Made by a program: the position numbers and the translations under genes. A stretch of DNA of 64,000 nucleotides, taken from Desulfotignum sp. (lineage in GTDB: Bacteria > Desulfobacterota > Desulfobacteria > Desulfobacterales > Desulfobacteraceae). Positions 52,675-62,018 of this stretch are shown here, piece by piece. The first letter of the stretch is position 1, and every line of letters begins with the position of its first letter. The DNA lies in the NCBI GenBank assembly GCA_011390635.1, contig JAABSA010000007.1, positions 58,772-122,771 of the forward strand, given 5' to 3'. Under the pieces are notes generated by a model. The model did no database searches. It saw nothing but the letters and a program-made list of their open reading frames with translations, and was not told where the DNA came from.

Positions 52675-55095
52675 ATGAAAACCAATGCAAGAGCGGTTGT
52701 GATCGGTGGCGGCGTCATCGGCGTTTCCGTGGCCTATCACCTGGCAAAATATGGATGGAAAGATGATGTGGTTCTTCTGGAAAAACATGAGCTGACCTCC
52801 GGGTCCACCTGGATGGCGGCAGGGAATGTGTCCTTTTTTCATTCCAATTACTATGGCACCCAGGTGAACAAAAAAAGCATCGAGATTTATAAGGACCTGG
52901 AAAAAGAAACCGGTCAGCCCGCAGGGTGGCATACCACAGGCTCCATCCGCACGGCGGACAATCCCGGCCGCATGGATGAACTGGGGTATGCCTATTCCAT
53001 GAACCGGTGCCTGGGCCTGGATGTGTCCTATATCACCCCGGAAGAGATGAAAAAACTGCATCCGTTCATGAGTATTGATGGCCTTATCGGCGGTTTGTAC
53101 TGGCCGGATGACGGAGATGTGGACCCCAACTCCGTGACCCAGGCCATGGCCAAGGGCGCCCGCCAGAACGGCGTGGAATTCAATCTGCACACCATGGTGA
53201 CAGGCATTTCCCAGAAACCCAGCGGCGAATGGGTGGTGAAAACCGACAAAGGCGATATCACCTGCGAATACATCGTGAATGCCGCCGGCCTGTGGGCCCC
53301 GGAAGTGTCAAAAATGGTGGGCCTTGAGATTCCGTCCATTTCTATTGCCCATACCCATATCCTGTATGAAAAGATTCAGGCCATTGACGAAGCTGAAGGG
53401 TATCTGCCCCTGGTGCGCGACCCGGACAGATCCATCTACCTGCGCCAGGAAATGGATTCTTTGATTCTGGGCATGTACGAAGCCAACGGCCAGCAGTGGA
53501 AACGCCGGGGCGTTCCCTGGGATTATGCCCAGGAAGAACTCAATCCCGACCTGGACAACATTGCCGACTGCATTGAAGCGGGTATGGAACGGTTCCCCAT
53601 CCTGGGAGAAACCGGTTTCAAGCATGTGACTGCAGGACCTATTACCTATACCCCCAACGGCGATCCCCTGGTGGGCCCGGCAGCGCCTTTGAAGAATTTC
53701 TTCCAGGCCTGCGGCTACAGCTTCGGCATCACCCAGGCAGGGGGCATCGGCCATTACCTGGCCGGATGGATGATGAACGGCGAGCCGGAAATCGACCTGT
53801 GGCCCATGGATTCCAGGCGGTACGGCTCCCATGCCAACTGGGCCTACAATACGGAAAAGATCGCCGACACTTACCCCAGGCTGTATTCCACCATCTATCC
53901 CAACGAGGTCAGGCCCGCTGCCCGGCCTAACCGCACCAGTCCTATCTATGAGTACCAGAAACAGGCCAATGCCGTGTTTGCTGATTACTATGGCTGGGAA
54001 TGCCCCAACTATTTTCCGCCCAAAGGTGAAGATGAATATGAAGAACCCTCCTGGAGACGGTCCAATGCCTTCAAGCACGTGGGTGCGGAATGCAGGCATG
54101 TCATGGAAAAAGTGGGCATCATCGATCTGACCCGGTTTGCCAAAACAAAAATATCCGGGCCCGGCGCCAAAGACTGGCTCAACAAGATGACCTGCCAGAA
54201 GGTACCGGAAAAAGACGGACGTATCTCCCTGAGCCCCATGCTGGACCACAACGGCAGTTTCAAGACCGACATGACCGTCACCCGGGTCAATGAAAATGAA
54301 TTTTTCTGTGTCACAGCCTCGGTCGGCAAAAAACACGACCAGCACTGGATGATTCAAAATCTGCCCGAAGACGGTTCCGTGGGCATGGAAGACATCACCT
54401 ACAAAATGGGATGCCTGGTGCTGGTGGGACCCAAATCCCGGGAAGTCCTGGCCAAAGTAGCCTATGACGATGTTTCCAATGAAGCCTTCAAGTTCGGCAC
54501 CTCACAGGAGATTTACGTGGGCCGGACCAAATGCCGGGTCAACCGCATGAACTATGTGGGTGAACTGGGATTTGAGATCTTTCATCCCATCCAGCACCAG
54601 ATCACCTTGTACCATGATCTCATGAATGCCGGCGCAGACTCTGACATCCGTCTCATCGGCATGCATGCCATGGATTCCATGCGCCTGGAAAAAGGATACC
54701 TGGCCTGGAAGAGTGAAATGAACGTCCATCATACACCGTTGGAAACCAATGTGGCCTGGACCGTGAAAATGGACAAGGAGTTCAACGGCAAAAAAGGCAT
54801 TGAAAAACAGAAAAAAGAGGGAGTCCCCCAGAAACTGGTCTGCCTGGTGGTGGATGCCACAGATTCAGATCCCTTTGGATACAACCCGATTTTCCATGGA
54901 GAGGAACGTATCGGCATGACATCTTCCGGCGGATACGGCCACCGGGTTGAAAAGAGTATCGCCCTGGGGTATGTTAAAACGCAGTTTGCGGAAATCGGCA
55001 CAAAGATGGATGTGGAGATTCTGGGACGCAAGCGCAGTGCCAAGGTTGTGGCCATGCCCCTGTATGATCCCAAAAATGAAAAAATGAAAAGCTAA
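52675..55095 (+). CDS. Dimethylglycine/sarcosine dehydrogenase-like flavoprotein with GcvT domain
   Basis: The protein has 806 residues. An N-terminal DAO domain (VVIGGGVIGVSVAYHLAK, about 8-25) is followed by a linker domain and a C-terminal GcvT (aminomethyltransferase) domain from about 420. This is the DMGDH/SARDH plan, in which an N-methyl group is oxidised and may be passed to tetrahydrofolate while electrons go to ETF. The motif that normally contains the His linked covalently to FAD (STWHAAG) reads STWMAAG, with Met47, so the FAD is probably not covalently bound. GAGAGG precedes the ATG. ETF genes follow directly. Confidence 0.88.
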   Translation: MKTNARAVVIGGGVIGVSVAYHLAKYGWKDDVVLLEKHELTSGSTWMAAGNVSFFHSNYYGTQVNKKSIEIYKDLEKETGQPAGWHTTGSIRTADNPGRMDELGYAYSMNRCLGLDVSYITPEEMKKLHPFMSIDGLIGGLYWPDDGDVDPNSVTQAMAKGARQNGVEFNLHTMVTGISQKPSGEWVVKTDKGDITCEYIVNAAGLWAPEVSKMVGLEIPSISIAHTHILYEKIQAIDEAEGYLPLVRDPDRSIYLRQEMDSLILGMYEANGQQWKRRGVPWDYAQEELNPDLDNIADCIEAGMERFPILGETGFKHVTAGPITYTPNGDPLVGPAAPLKNFFQACGYSFGITQAGGIGHYLAGWMMNGEPEIDLWPMDSRRYGSHANWAYNTEKIADTYPRLYSTIYPNEVRPAARPNRTSPIYEYQKQANAVFADYYGWECPNYFPPKGEDEYEEPSWRRSNAFKHVGAECRHVMEKVGIIDLTRFAKTKISGPGAKDWLNKMTCQKVPEKDGRISLSPMLDHNGSFKTDMTVTRVNENEFFCVTASVGKKHDQHWMIQNLPEDGSVGMEDITYKMGCLVLVGPKSREVLAKVAYDDVSNEAFKFGTSQEIYVGRTKCRVNRMNYVGELGFEIFHPIQHQITLYHDLMNAGADSDIRLIGMHAMDSMRLEKGYLAWKSEMNVHHTPLETNVAWTVKMDKEFNGKKGIEKQKKEGVPQKLVCLVVDATDSDPFGYNPIFHGEERIGMTSSGGYGHRVEKSIALGYVKTQFAEIGTKMDVEILGRKRSAKVVAMPLYDPKNEKMKS

Positions 55096-55118
55096 CATCG
55101 ATTGTTTGAGGTTACGAT

Positions 55119-55889
55119 ATGAAAATCTGTGTATGTGTGAAACATGTGCCGGACACGGCAGCGACCATCAAGATTGACGGAGAAACCGGATTCAAGGATT
55201 CGGAAATCAAGTTTGTGGTCAACCCCTATGATGAATACGGGGTGGAAGAGGCAGTCAAGCTGAAGGAAAAAAACGGCGGTGAAGTGGTCATTGTCACTGT
55301 AGGCAAACCGGAAGCAGCCGCCACCATCCGGTCCGCCCTGGCCATGGGGGCTGACCGGGCTATTCTGGTAACAACAGACAGCCAGTTTTTGGATGCATCC
55401 CTCACTGCTAAAGCATTAAAGGCGGCCATGGAAAAGGACGGACTGCCGGATCTGATATTCACCGGAAAAGGCTCTGTGGATACGGAAAGTTTCCAGACCC
55501 AGTACCGCCTGGCCCATTCCCTCGGCATACCTGTGGTGAACGAGGTGAGCACCCTGTCTGTGGATGGAAAAAAGGCGGTTGCTGAACTGGAAGTCGGCGG
55601 CGGGGACAAGCAGGTCATTGAGATGGGCCTGCCCTGTGTCATCGGGGCCACCAAGGGATTGAATGAACCCAGGTATCCCAAATTTCCGGACATCATGAAG
55701 GCCAAGAAAAAGAAAATTGACGAAATGACCCTTGCAGATCTTGGACTTGATGCATCTGCCCAGGGTGTGACCCTGGAAAAACTGGAACCTGTGCCTGAAA
55801 GAACCGGTGCAAAAATGATTGAGGGATCAGTGGAAGAACAGGTGACCGAACTTATCCGGATCCTGAAACAAGATGAAAAGGTTTTATAA
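55119..55889 (+). CDS. etfB: Electron transfer flavoprotein beta subunit
   Basis: The protein has 256 residues, with the conserved start MKICVCVKHVPDTAATI and the family segment ALAMGADRAILV. It contacts its partner dehydrogenase and binds AMP in classical ETF. A GAGG site precedes the ATG. It lies 23 bases after the DMGDH-like gene, which strongly suggests that this ETF accepts electrons from that enzyme. Confidence 0.94.
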   Translation: MKICVCVKHVPDTAATIKIDGETGFKDSEIKFVVNPYDEYGVEEAVKLKEKNGGEVVIVTVGKPEAAATIRSALAMGADRAILVTTDSQFLDASLTAKALKAAMEKDGLPDLIFTGKGSVDTESFQTQYRLAHSLGIPVVNEVSTLSVDGKKAVAELEVGGGDKQVIEMGLPCVIGATKGLNEPRYPKFPDIMKAKKKKIDEMTLADLGLDASAQGVTLEKLEPVPERTGAKMIEGSVEEQVTELIRILKQDEKVL

Positions 55890-55907
55890 AATAAGGAGAT
55901 AGATGTT

Positions 55908-56843
55908 ATGGCCAGTACTGGCATATTGATTGAAACTGAAAACGGTGCTGTCAAGGAAACCTCCCTGGGAGTGATGACAGCTGCAGCCGGTCAGGAAATA
56001 ATCGCACTCGTAACCGATGCAGATCCCGCAGGCCTCAAGGACAAACTGGCGGAATATGGTGCGGCCAAAATCGTGAAGTTGACGGCCGCTGGCAAGGATG
56101 TGTCAGCCAGCCCTGATCTTGCTGCCCGTGCCCTGGCCGCGGCTGTGGAAAAATACGGCCTTACAGCCCTTCTGGGTACGGCCTCCACCACCGGCAAAGA
56201 TCTGTTTGCCCGCCTTGCAGCCATCATGGACCAGCCAATGGTGTCCGACTGTGTGGCCCTGGATATCCAGGCCAAAACAGCAAAAAAATCCCATTTTTCC
56301 GGAAAAACCTTTGCCACCCTGAAAGTGGATGCCGCAGTTTTTCTGGCAACGGTGCGGCCCAATGCCATTGAGGCCAAGGCATCTGCAGGTGCCGGAGAAA
56401 TTGAGGCGTTTTCGGCAGATGTGACCGATCCCGGACTGGTGACTATCAAGGAAGTGAAAAAAGGGGCTGCCGGCAAGATAGATCTCACCGAAGCCCCGGT
56501 CATTATCACCGGCGGCCGTGCCATCAAGGCGGCGGAAAACTACAAGATGCTGGAAGCCTGTGCTGCCAAAATCGGTGCCGCAGTCGGAGCTTCCAGGGCC
56601 GCCGTGGATGCCGGGTATGCTCCCCATTCGATGCAGGTGGGCCAGACCGGCAAAACCGTATCTCCCAAATTGTATATTGCCTGCGGGGTTTCGGGTGCTG
56701 TACAGCATTTTGCCGGCATGAAAACTTCCAAGGTGATCGTGGCCATCAATGAAGACAAGGATGCGCCTATTTTTGCCAAATGTGATTACGGCATTGTGGG
56801 AGATATTTTTGATGTGGTGCCGGTGTTGACTGAAAAATTATAG
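55908..56843 (+). CDS. etfA: Electron transfer flavoprotein alpha subunit
   Basis: The protein has 311 residues. The C-terminal FAD domain is well conserved: ASRAAVDAGYAPHSMQVGQTG, YIACGVSGAVQHFAGM and VAINEDKDAPIFAKCDYGIVGD. The N-terminal domain is more divergent. It should carry the redox-active FAD and pass electrons to a membrane ETF:quinone oxidoreductase encoded elsewhere. AAGGAG precedes the ATG. An intrinsic terminator follows. Confidence 0.94.
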   Translation: MASTGILIETENGAVKETSLGVMTAAAGQEIIALVTDADPAGLKDKLAEYGAAKIVKLTAAGKDVSASPDLAARALAAAVEKYGLTALLGTASTTGKDLFARLAAIMDQPMVSDCVALDIQAKTAKKSHFSGKTFATLKVDAAVFLATVRPNAIEAKASAGAGEIEAFSADVTDPGLVTIKEVKKGAAGKIDLTEAPVIITGGRAIKAAENYKMLEACAAKIGAAVGASRAAVDAGYAPHSMQVGQTGKTVSPKLYIACGVSGAVQHFAGMKTSKVIVAINEDKDAPIFAKCDYGIVGDIFDVVPVLTEKL

Positions 56844-56853
56844 TGGAAACCAG

Positions 56854-56890
56854 GATCCGGGGTCTGGAAACCAGGCCCTGGATCTTTTAT
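56854..56890 (+). terminator. Intrinsic terminator after etfA
   Basis: GATCCGGGGTCTGG pairs with CCAGGCCCTGGATC across a 3-base loop, with two G-T pairs, and is followed by TTTTAT. It begins 11 bases after the etfA stop. It probably ends most transcripts of the ABC/DMGDH/ETF operon before the UspA gene. Confidence 0.75.
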
Positions 56891-56907
56891 AAAAAAAGGG
56901 GATCATA

Positions 56908-57297
56908 ATGAAAATACTGGTAGCCTATGATAAAAATACGTCAACCTCCAAGGTGCTGGACAAAGCCCTCAAACGGGCAAAAGAATCCCAGGCCTATGTG
57001 TATCTTATCAGAACCTGTGACCCTGACACCAAAGAACGGGAAATCCAGGAACTGGAACATAGGCTCAATGAAATCCGGAAGGAGATTTTCCAAAAACATG
57101 GGATTGAAAGTGAAACCCATATTTTGATCCGGGGACTGGCGCCAGGAGAGGACATTGTCCAGTATGCCTATGAAAAAGAGGTGGATGAGATCATCATGGG
57201 CATCAAAAAACGCTCCAAAGTAGAAAAACTGGTGTTTGGTTCCACAGCCCAGTATGTTATTTTAGAGGCCCATTGTCCGGTATTGACCGTCAAATAA
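56908..57297 (+). CDS. Universal stress protein (UspA family)
   Basis: The protein has 129 residues, a single Usp domain: KILVAYDKNTSTSKVLDKAL at the start, GEDIVQYAYEKEVDEIIMG and the end FGSTAQYVILEAHCPVLTVK. The ATP-binding Gly pattern is only partly kept (GIKKRSK in place of GxxGxS), so nucleotide binding is uncertain. GGGGATC precedes the ATG. UspA genes often accompany transport genes and may modulate the BCCT carrier nearby. Confidence 0.85.
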   Translation: MKILVAYDKNTSTSKVLDKALKRAKESQAYVYLIRTCDPDTKEREIQELEHRLNEIRKEIFQKHGIESETHILIRGLAPGEDIVQYAYEKEVDEIIMGIKKRSKVEKLVFGSTAQYVILEAHCPVLTVK

Positions 57298-57337
57298 CCG
57301 GTTGTTCGATCTGATTGTATTTTTTCAAGGATTCAGA

Positions 57338-59443
57338 ATGAAACATATCAGGCTGCGGTATAAAATGCTGCTGGGCGCATTGCTGCTGGTGGTCGCGGTG
57401 AGTGTGGCAATAACCCTGGTTGTATCCATGCTCGTGGTGAGGCAGAATACAGACAGTGTCCATGTAACCCTGGAAAAATCTCTTTTGGTGATCCAGGATC
57501 AGACAGCTGACCGTCAGCAATCTTTTGGTGATGCCATCCAGCATATGGCAGGGGCCAACAAGCTGGGGGAGGATGTAAAATTTCTCATGGAGTTTTCCAC
57601 CGGTGATCTCTCCATGACAGGAAATTCCTATGCAAAAATCGGCAGGATCATCACCAACACCGGAATTGTTGAAAAATTGTATTTTGTGCATGTGTACAGC
57701 CTGGACGGGAATCTGGTCAGCTTTTTTGAAAGAATGCCTGACCAGAATCTGGTAATGGGATTTTTACACCAGGGTGGTTTTCATTTTCGCGTGTTTCAGC
57801 AGGAAGCCACCTATGAACAGCTGAAAATGCAACAAACACAACAGATGCAGCAGATCGATATTGCAACCACATACAGCGGCAGTGTTCCGACTGCCGTGAC
57901 TTCCGGATTCACGGTTGCCGGGGGCCAGATCAGTCTTGAAACCATGGTGCCGGTATATGCCAATGTGTATGACCGGGAACTGGAAAAAAGCGTTCCCAAA
58001 CAATTTGGATTCGTCAGGGCGGTGACACAGCTGGATCAGGGGTTTGTTGCGCAGATGGACAGGATCACAGGTATGCAAATGAACCTGTTTGTGAAAGACA
58101 AATTTGCTGCCGGCGATCTGGATCACTATACAAACATTGATCTGTCACAAATTCCCCAAACCACTGAACCGGGCTGGCATATAAAAAACCAGGCTTTGTA
58201 TTTTTCTGATATCGTGCTGGGAGACACCCGGTATTATCAGGCCCTGCTGCCCCTGTACCAGGGAACCCGTCAAATCGGGGCCATGGCGGTGTTGCAATCC
58301 GATGCCATTGTCAAGGCCAATGCCCGGCAGATGATTGTTATGATCAGTCTGGTGGCCCTGGCCTGCGTTATCCTGGTTGTTCCTCTGGCCTGGATCGCCT
58401 CGGGCAGGGTGGTAAATCCTTTGATCCGCATTGTTGATAAGCTCAAGGATATTGCAGAAGGGGAAGGGGATCTGACCACCCGTCTTGAGGTCACATCCAA
58501 AGATGAAATCGGTCAGGTGGCCGGGTGGTTCAATACATTTATCAATAAAATCCATACCCTGATCCAGGATGTGGCGGTGAATGCAACAACCCTGAACCAG
58601 AGTTCCGCCACCCTCAAAGAACTGTCCACATCCATGTCCGGCGGCGCAGAACAGACATCTGACCGGGCCGGTTCCGTTTCTGCAGCCAGTGAAGAAATGA
58701 GTGCTGCCATGACATCCGTGGCGGCCGCCATGGCACAATCTTCCAACAGTATGGGTACCATTTCCGATGCCACCGGTGAGATGACCCATACCATCACAGA
58801 AATTTCCAAAAACGCCATGGAGGCCCGGCAGATTACAGAACAGGTGGTTGAAAAAACCCGGCATGCCTCTGTTCAGGTAGGAGAACTGGGAAAAGCTGCT
58901 GACGAAATAGGCCATGTGGTGGAAACCATTACCGACATTTCCGGCCAGGTCAACCTGCTGGCCCTGAATGCCACCATTGAAGCGGCCCGGGCAGGTGAGG
59001 CGGGCAAAGGGTTTGCCGTGGTGGCCAATGAAATCAAAGGCCTGGCATTCCAGACAGCAAATGCCAGCCATGAGATTAAAGAAAAGGTAACCAATATCCG
59101 CCAATCCACCGATAGAACAGTGGAACAGATTGACGGGGTATCCGGGGTGGTGAACAAGGTCAACGAAATTGTATTGGTTATTGCAGCGGCAGTGGAAGAA
59201 CAGTCAACCACCACCCGCAATATGTCTGAAAATATTTTCCAGGTAAGTGAGGGCATTGATAGAATCAACACTAATATATCCCAGAGTTCATCAGTATCTG
59301 CTGAAATTGCCAAAGATATCACCAGTGTGACCCAGGCAGCAAAACAGATGAGTGAAAACGCCACCTCTGTGGATACCCGGTCCGAAGAATTATCCGATCT
59401 TGCGCAAACCCTGATGGCCCTGGTGAAGAAATTTAAGATTTAG
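57338..59443 (+). CDS. Methyl-accepting chemotaxis protein
   Basis: The protein has 701 residues. TM1 lies at about 9-33, a large periplasmic sensor domain (about 34-335, Cache-like by size) follows, then TM2 at about 338-362 and HAMP to about 415. The cytoplasmic signalling domain carries the hairpin tip EAARAGEAGKGFAVVANEIKG. ATG at 57338 has AAGGATT upstream. A short tract (QQTQQMQQ) lies in the sensor domain. Given its position between UspA and BCCT genes, it may guide cells to betaine-type compounds. This is inference. Confidence 0.9.
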   Translation: MKHIRLRYKMLLGALLLVVAVSVAITLVVSMLVVRQNTDSVHVTLEKSLLVIQDQTADRQQSFGDAIQHMAGANKLGEDVKFLMEFSTGDLSMTGNSYAKIGRIITNTGIVEKLYFVHVYSLDGNLVSFFERMPDQNLVMGFLHQGGFHFRVFQQEATYEQLKMQQTQQMQQIDIATTYSGSVPTAVTSGFTVAGGQISLETMVPVYANVYDRELEKSVPKQFGFVRAVTQLDQGFVAQMDRITGMQMNLFVKDKFAAGDLDHYTNIDLSQIPQTTEPGWHIKNQALYFSDIVLGDTRYYQALLPLYQGTRQIGAMAVLQSDAIVKANARQMIVMISLVALACVILVVPLAWIASGRVVNPLIRIVDKLKDIAEGEGDLTTRLEVTSKDEIGQVAGWFNTFINKIHTLIQDVAVNATTLNQSSATLKELSTSMSGGAEQTSDRAGSVSAASEEMSAAMTSVAAAMAQSSNSMGTISDATGEMTHTITEISKNAMEARQITEQVVEKTRHASVQVGELGKAADEIGHVVETITDISGQVNLLALNATIEAARAGEAGKGFAVVANEIKGLAFQTANASHEIKEKVTNIRQSTDRTVEQIDGVSGVVNKVNEIVLVIAAAVEEQSTTTRNMSENIFQVSEGIDRINTNISQSSSVSAEIAKDITSVTQAAKQMSENATSVDTRSEELSDLAQTLMALVKKFKI

Positions 59444-59534
59444 GACTGGCAGATCATGGAAACAGGCCCCTGACCGGCTGACTGCCCAAGGGGATTTTTA
59501 TAACCATAATTGCAAACAAAAGGGAGTTGTGTTT

Positions 59535-61097
59535 ATGAGAGACAGGTTTGATACCGATTATCAGGTCGGACAGGACAATATAAAAAAATGGGGGATGGAT
59601 GTACATCCTGTTTTTTTTGTCGTGGCTTCCCTGGTTGTCGTTTTTATTGTTTTAACGTTGTTGAACCCGGTGGAAGCCAAAAAGGTGTTTGACGGTTCCA
59701 AAACATGGACTATAGAGAATTTTGACTGGTTTTTCATGATTTCCGGAAACCTGTTTGTGTTATACTGTCTGGCTTTGATCGTGCTGCCCCATGGAAAAAT
59801 TCGTCTGGGCGGACAGGACTGTAAACCTGAATTTACCCGCATGTCATGGTTTGCCATGCTGTTTGCCGCCGGCATGGGCATCGGCCTGATGTTCTGGAGT
59901 GTGGCAGAACCGGTGGCCTATTACACGGACTGGTGGGGTACGCCTTTGAACACCGCCCCCAATACCCCGGAAGCAGCCAGGGCTGCCATGGGCGGCACCA
60001 TGTTTCACTGGGGATTTCACCCCTGGGCCATTTACGCGGTGACTGCGCTGGCTTTAGGTTTCTGCACCTTCAACAAAGGATTACCCCTTACCATCCGCTC
60101 CACATTTTTCCCGCTTCTCGGTGAAAAGACCTGGGGCTGGGCCGGTCATATTATCGATATCATTGCCGTTATCGCCACCATCTTCGGTCTGGCCACCTCC
60201 CTGGGATTCGGTGCCCAGCAGGCAGCATCCGGCCTGCATTTTCTGTTCGGGTTTGAAAATACCATCGGGCTGCAGCTGATCATCATCGCCGTGGTCACCT
60301 GCGTGGCCTTGTTCTCCGTGTACAGAGGGCTTCATGGCGGTGTCAAGCTGTTGAGTAACATCAACATGGTCATGGCAATTATTTTGCTGTTTTTTGTCAT
60401 GGTGGCAGGCTCTTTTCTGCATTTTTTCACCGGTTTGTTTACCACCTCAATGGCATATGCAGAATGGATTATTCCCTTGAGCAACTGGATCGACCGGCCT
60501 GATGAAAAATTTTACAAAGGCTGGACTGTTTTCTACTGGGCCTGGTGGATTTCCTGGGCACCGTTTGTGGGGATGTTCATTGCCCGTATTTCCAAGGGCC
60601 GCACCATCCGTGAATTCATGGCGGCAGTGCTGCTGGTGCCGACACTGGTGACCATCGTATGGATGACGGCATTCGGCGGTAACGCGTTGCTGCAGATCCA
60701 GAGCGGTGTCGGTCAGCTGGCGGAAAAAGGGCTGACTGACGTGTCTCTGGCCATGTTCCAGATGCTGGAAAACCTGCCGCTAACCGGTATTACTTCTTTC
60801 CTGGGTATCTGTCTGGTGCTGGTTTTCTTTGTCACCTCATCCGACTCCGGCTCACTGGTGGTGGATTCCATTACCGCAGGTGGTAAAATGGATGCCCCGC
60901 GGTTCCAGCGGATGTTCTGGGCCACCCTTCAGGGGTTTATCGCAGCCTGTCTGCTGGTGGGGGGCGGGGCTGATGCTCTGGGCGCCATCCAGGCGATAGC
61001 AATCACCGTGGGGCTGCCCTTTACCATGGTCATGATCGTCATGATGATCAGTCTGTACCTGGGGCTGCAGGATGATTACAGAAAAATGAAAGTCTAA
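59535..61097 (+). CDS. BCCT-family betaine transporter
   Basis: The protein has 520 residues and about 12 membrane segments. Substrate-site motifs match glycine betaine carriers such as BetP: glycine stretch AAGMGIGLMFWSVAEP, HWGFHPWAIYA, and the Trp box YWAWWISWAPFVGMFIARISKGRTIREF. The C-terminal regulatory tail is very short (about 15 residues), so uptake for nutrition rather than osmosensing is likely. ATG at 59535 is chosen because AGGGAG lies 8 bases upstream; the GTG at 59529 is too close. Confidence 0.93.
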   Translation: MRDRFDTDYQVGQDNIKKWGMDVHPVFFVVASLVVVFIVLTLLNPVEAKKVFDGSKTWTIENFDWFFMISGNLFVLYCLALIVLPHGKIRLGGQDCKPEFTRMSWFAMLFAAGMGIGLMFWSVAEPVAYYTDWWGTPLNTAPNTPEAARAAMGGTMFHWGFHPWAIYAVTALALGFCTFNKGLPLTIRSTFFPLLGEKTWGWAGHIIDIIAVIATIFGLATSLGFGAQQAASGLHFLFGFENTIGLQLIIIAVVTCVALFSVYRGLHGGVKLLSNINMVMAIILLFFVMVAGSFLHFFTGLFTTSMAYAEWIIPLSNWIDRPDEKFYKGWTVFYWAWWISWAPFVGMFIARISKGRTIREFMAAVLLVPTLVTIVWMTAFGGNALLQIQSGVGQLAEKGLTDVSLAMFQMLENLPLTGITSFLGICLVLVFFVTSSDSGSLVVDSITAGGKMDAPRFQRMFWATLQGFIAACLLVGGGADALGAIQAIAITVGLPFTMVMIVMMISLYLGLQDDYRKMKV

Positions 61098-61187
61098 CGC
61101 GGGAAACCCGCAGCCCAGGCGCCCCTCCTCATTTTCTTGTTTTTTGACAGGAAATGAGGAGTAAGGTGTCGCATTCTTAGGATTTAC

Positions 61188-61230
61188 GCAGCCTGCCTGC
61201 CGGAACAACGGCAGGCAGGCTGCCTATTTT
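61188..61230. terminator. Strong hairpin terminator between converging BCCT and MarR genes
   Basis: GCAGCCTGCCTGCCG and its exact reverse complement form a 15-base stem with loop GAACAA. On the plus strand it is followed by CTATTTTT. It lies 90 bases after the BCCT stop and directly at the stop of the MarR gene, so it can serve both directions. The 61098-61187 stretch shows nothing else. Confidence 0.8.
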
Positions 61231-61706
61231 TCATCTCCGGTGATCATGATGGGCGCGGCATCAAAATCCTGGGCCGACATCATGGAAACCACCCGCTCAA
61301 ACGCACTTTCAATCATCAATTGCTCCCATCTTTCCAGTTTTGCATACCGCTGCGTGAAACGTTCCTGGAGCAAAGGCGGTACGGCATCCAGCATGGCAAT
61401 CCCTTTTGGGGTGAGTACAATATCGGTCTTGCGCTTGTCATTGCTGCTCCTGGTCCGGGAAAGGTATCCTTTTTTTTCAAGGCGCTGGGTGATATCTGTT
61501 ACTGATGCCTGGCTCAGGCTGACAACCTTTGATATCCGGGTAACGGATATGGGGGCATAAAATAATACAGCCTGGAGCGTAACCAGCTGGGGGCCGGTGA
61601 GGCCGAAGTTTTTTTTCAAAACAATGGAATGCTGGTCAATGGCCTGGATGATCTTACGCAGTGAAATCAATAAATTTCTGCATTGGTCATCATTTGCAGC
61701 GGTCAT
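61224..61706 (-). CDS. MarR-family transcriptional regulator
   Basis: The protein has 160 residues from ATG 61706, which has AAGGGGGAT upstream; the longer frame from 61811 adds residues without similarity. The winged helix-turn-helix lies at about 45-115 (VTRISKVVSLSQASVTDITQRLEKKGYLSRTRS, D-x-R wing DKRKTDIVLTPKG). It probably responds to a small phenolic or similar ligand. It is divergent from the oligopeptide-type ABC operon and may control it. Confidence 0.88.
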   Translation of the reverse strand: MTAANDDQCRNLLISLRKIIQAIDQHSIVLKKNFGLTGPQLVTLQAVLFYAPISVTRISKVVSLSQASVTDITQRLEKKGYLSRTRSSNDKRKTDIVLTPKGIAMLDAVPPLLQERFTQRYAKLERWEQLMIESAFERVVSMMSAQDFDAAPIMITGDEK

Positions 61707-62018
61707 GATGATATCCCCCTTATATCTGCCACAGGTTACCTGCAACAACAGGGCAACCCCATGTAACCCAATCCCATTCAGTGATACCCGCCCCCTGTAG
61801 GTGCTCTGCAAGCAATAACCAGGAATTCACATAATTCCATAGAAGGCGATAAAATTTTTTCACAATTCTGGTATGCAGATATCATGTTTTTTTTGTATGG
61901 GCAAGGAAATTGAATAATGTGGTGTCTGATGTGATTCTGATGCAGTATAAATCCTTGACAAAAATACTTCGATCCCGATATATTGCCTACAGAAAATATA
62001 GGAAATGGTAATGTATCT
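61707..62018. other. Divergent region between MarR and ABC permease genes
   Basis: About 312 bases, AT-rich on the right side. It must hold promoters for both genes. No clear MarR palindrome, riboswitch or -35/-10 pair was identified by eye. Minus-strand frames across it are not convincing. Confidence 0.4.

Noticed and set aside
59444..59534. Sigma-54 promoter before the BCCT gene
   Set aside because: TGGCAG at the left has no GC at the required distance.
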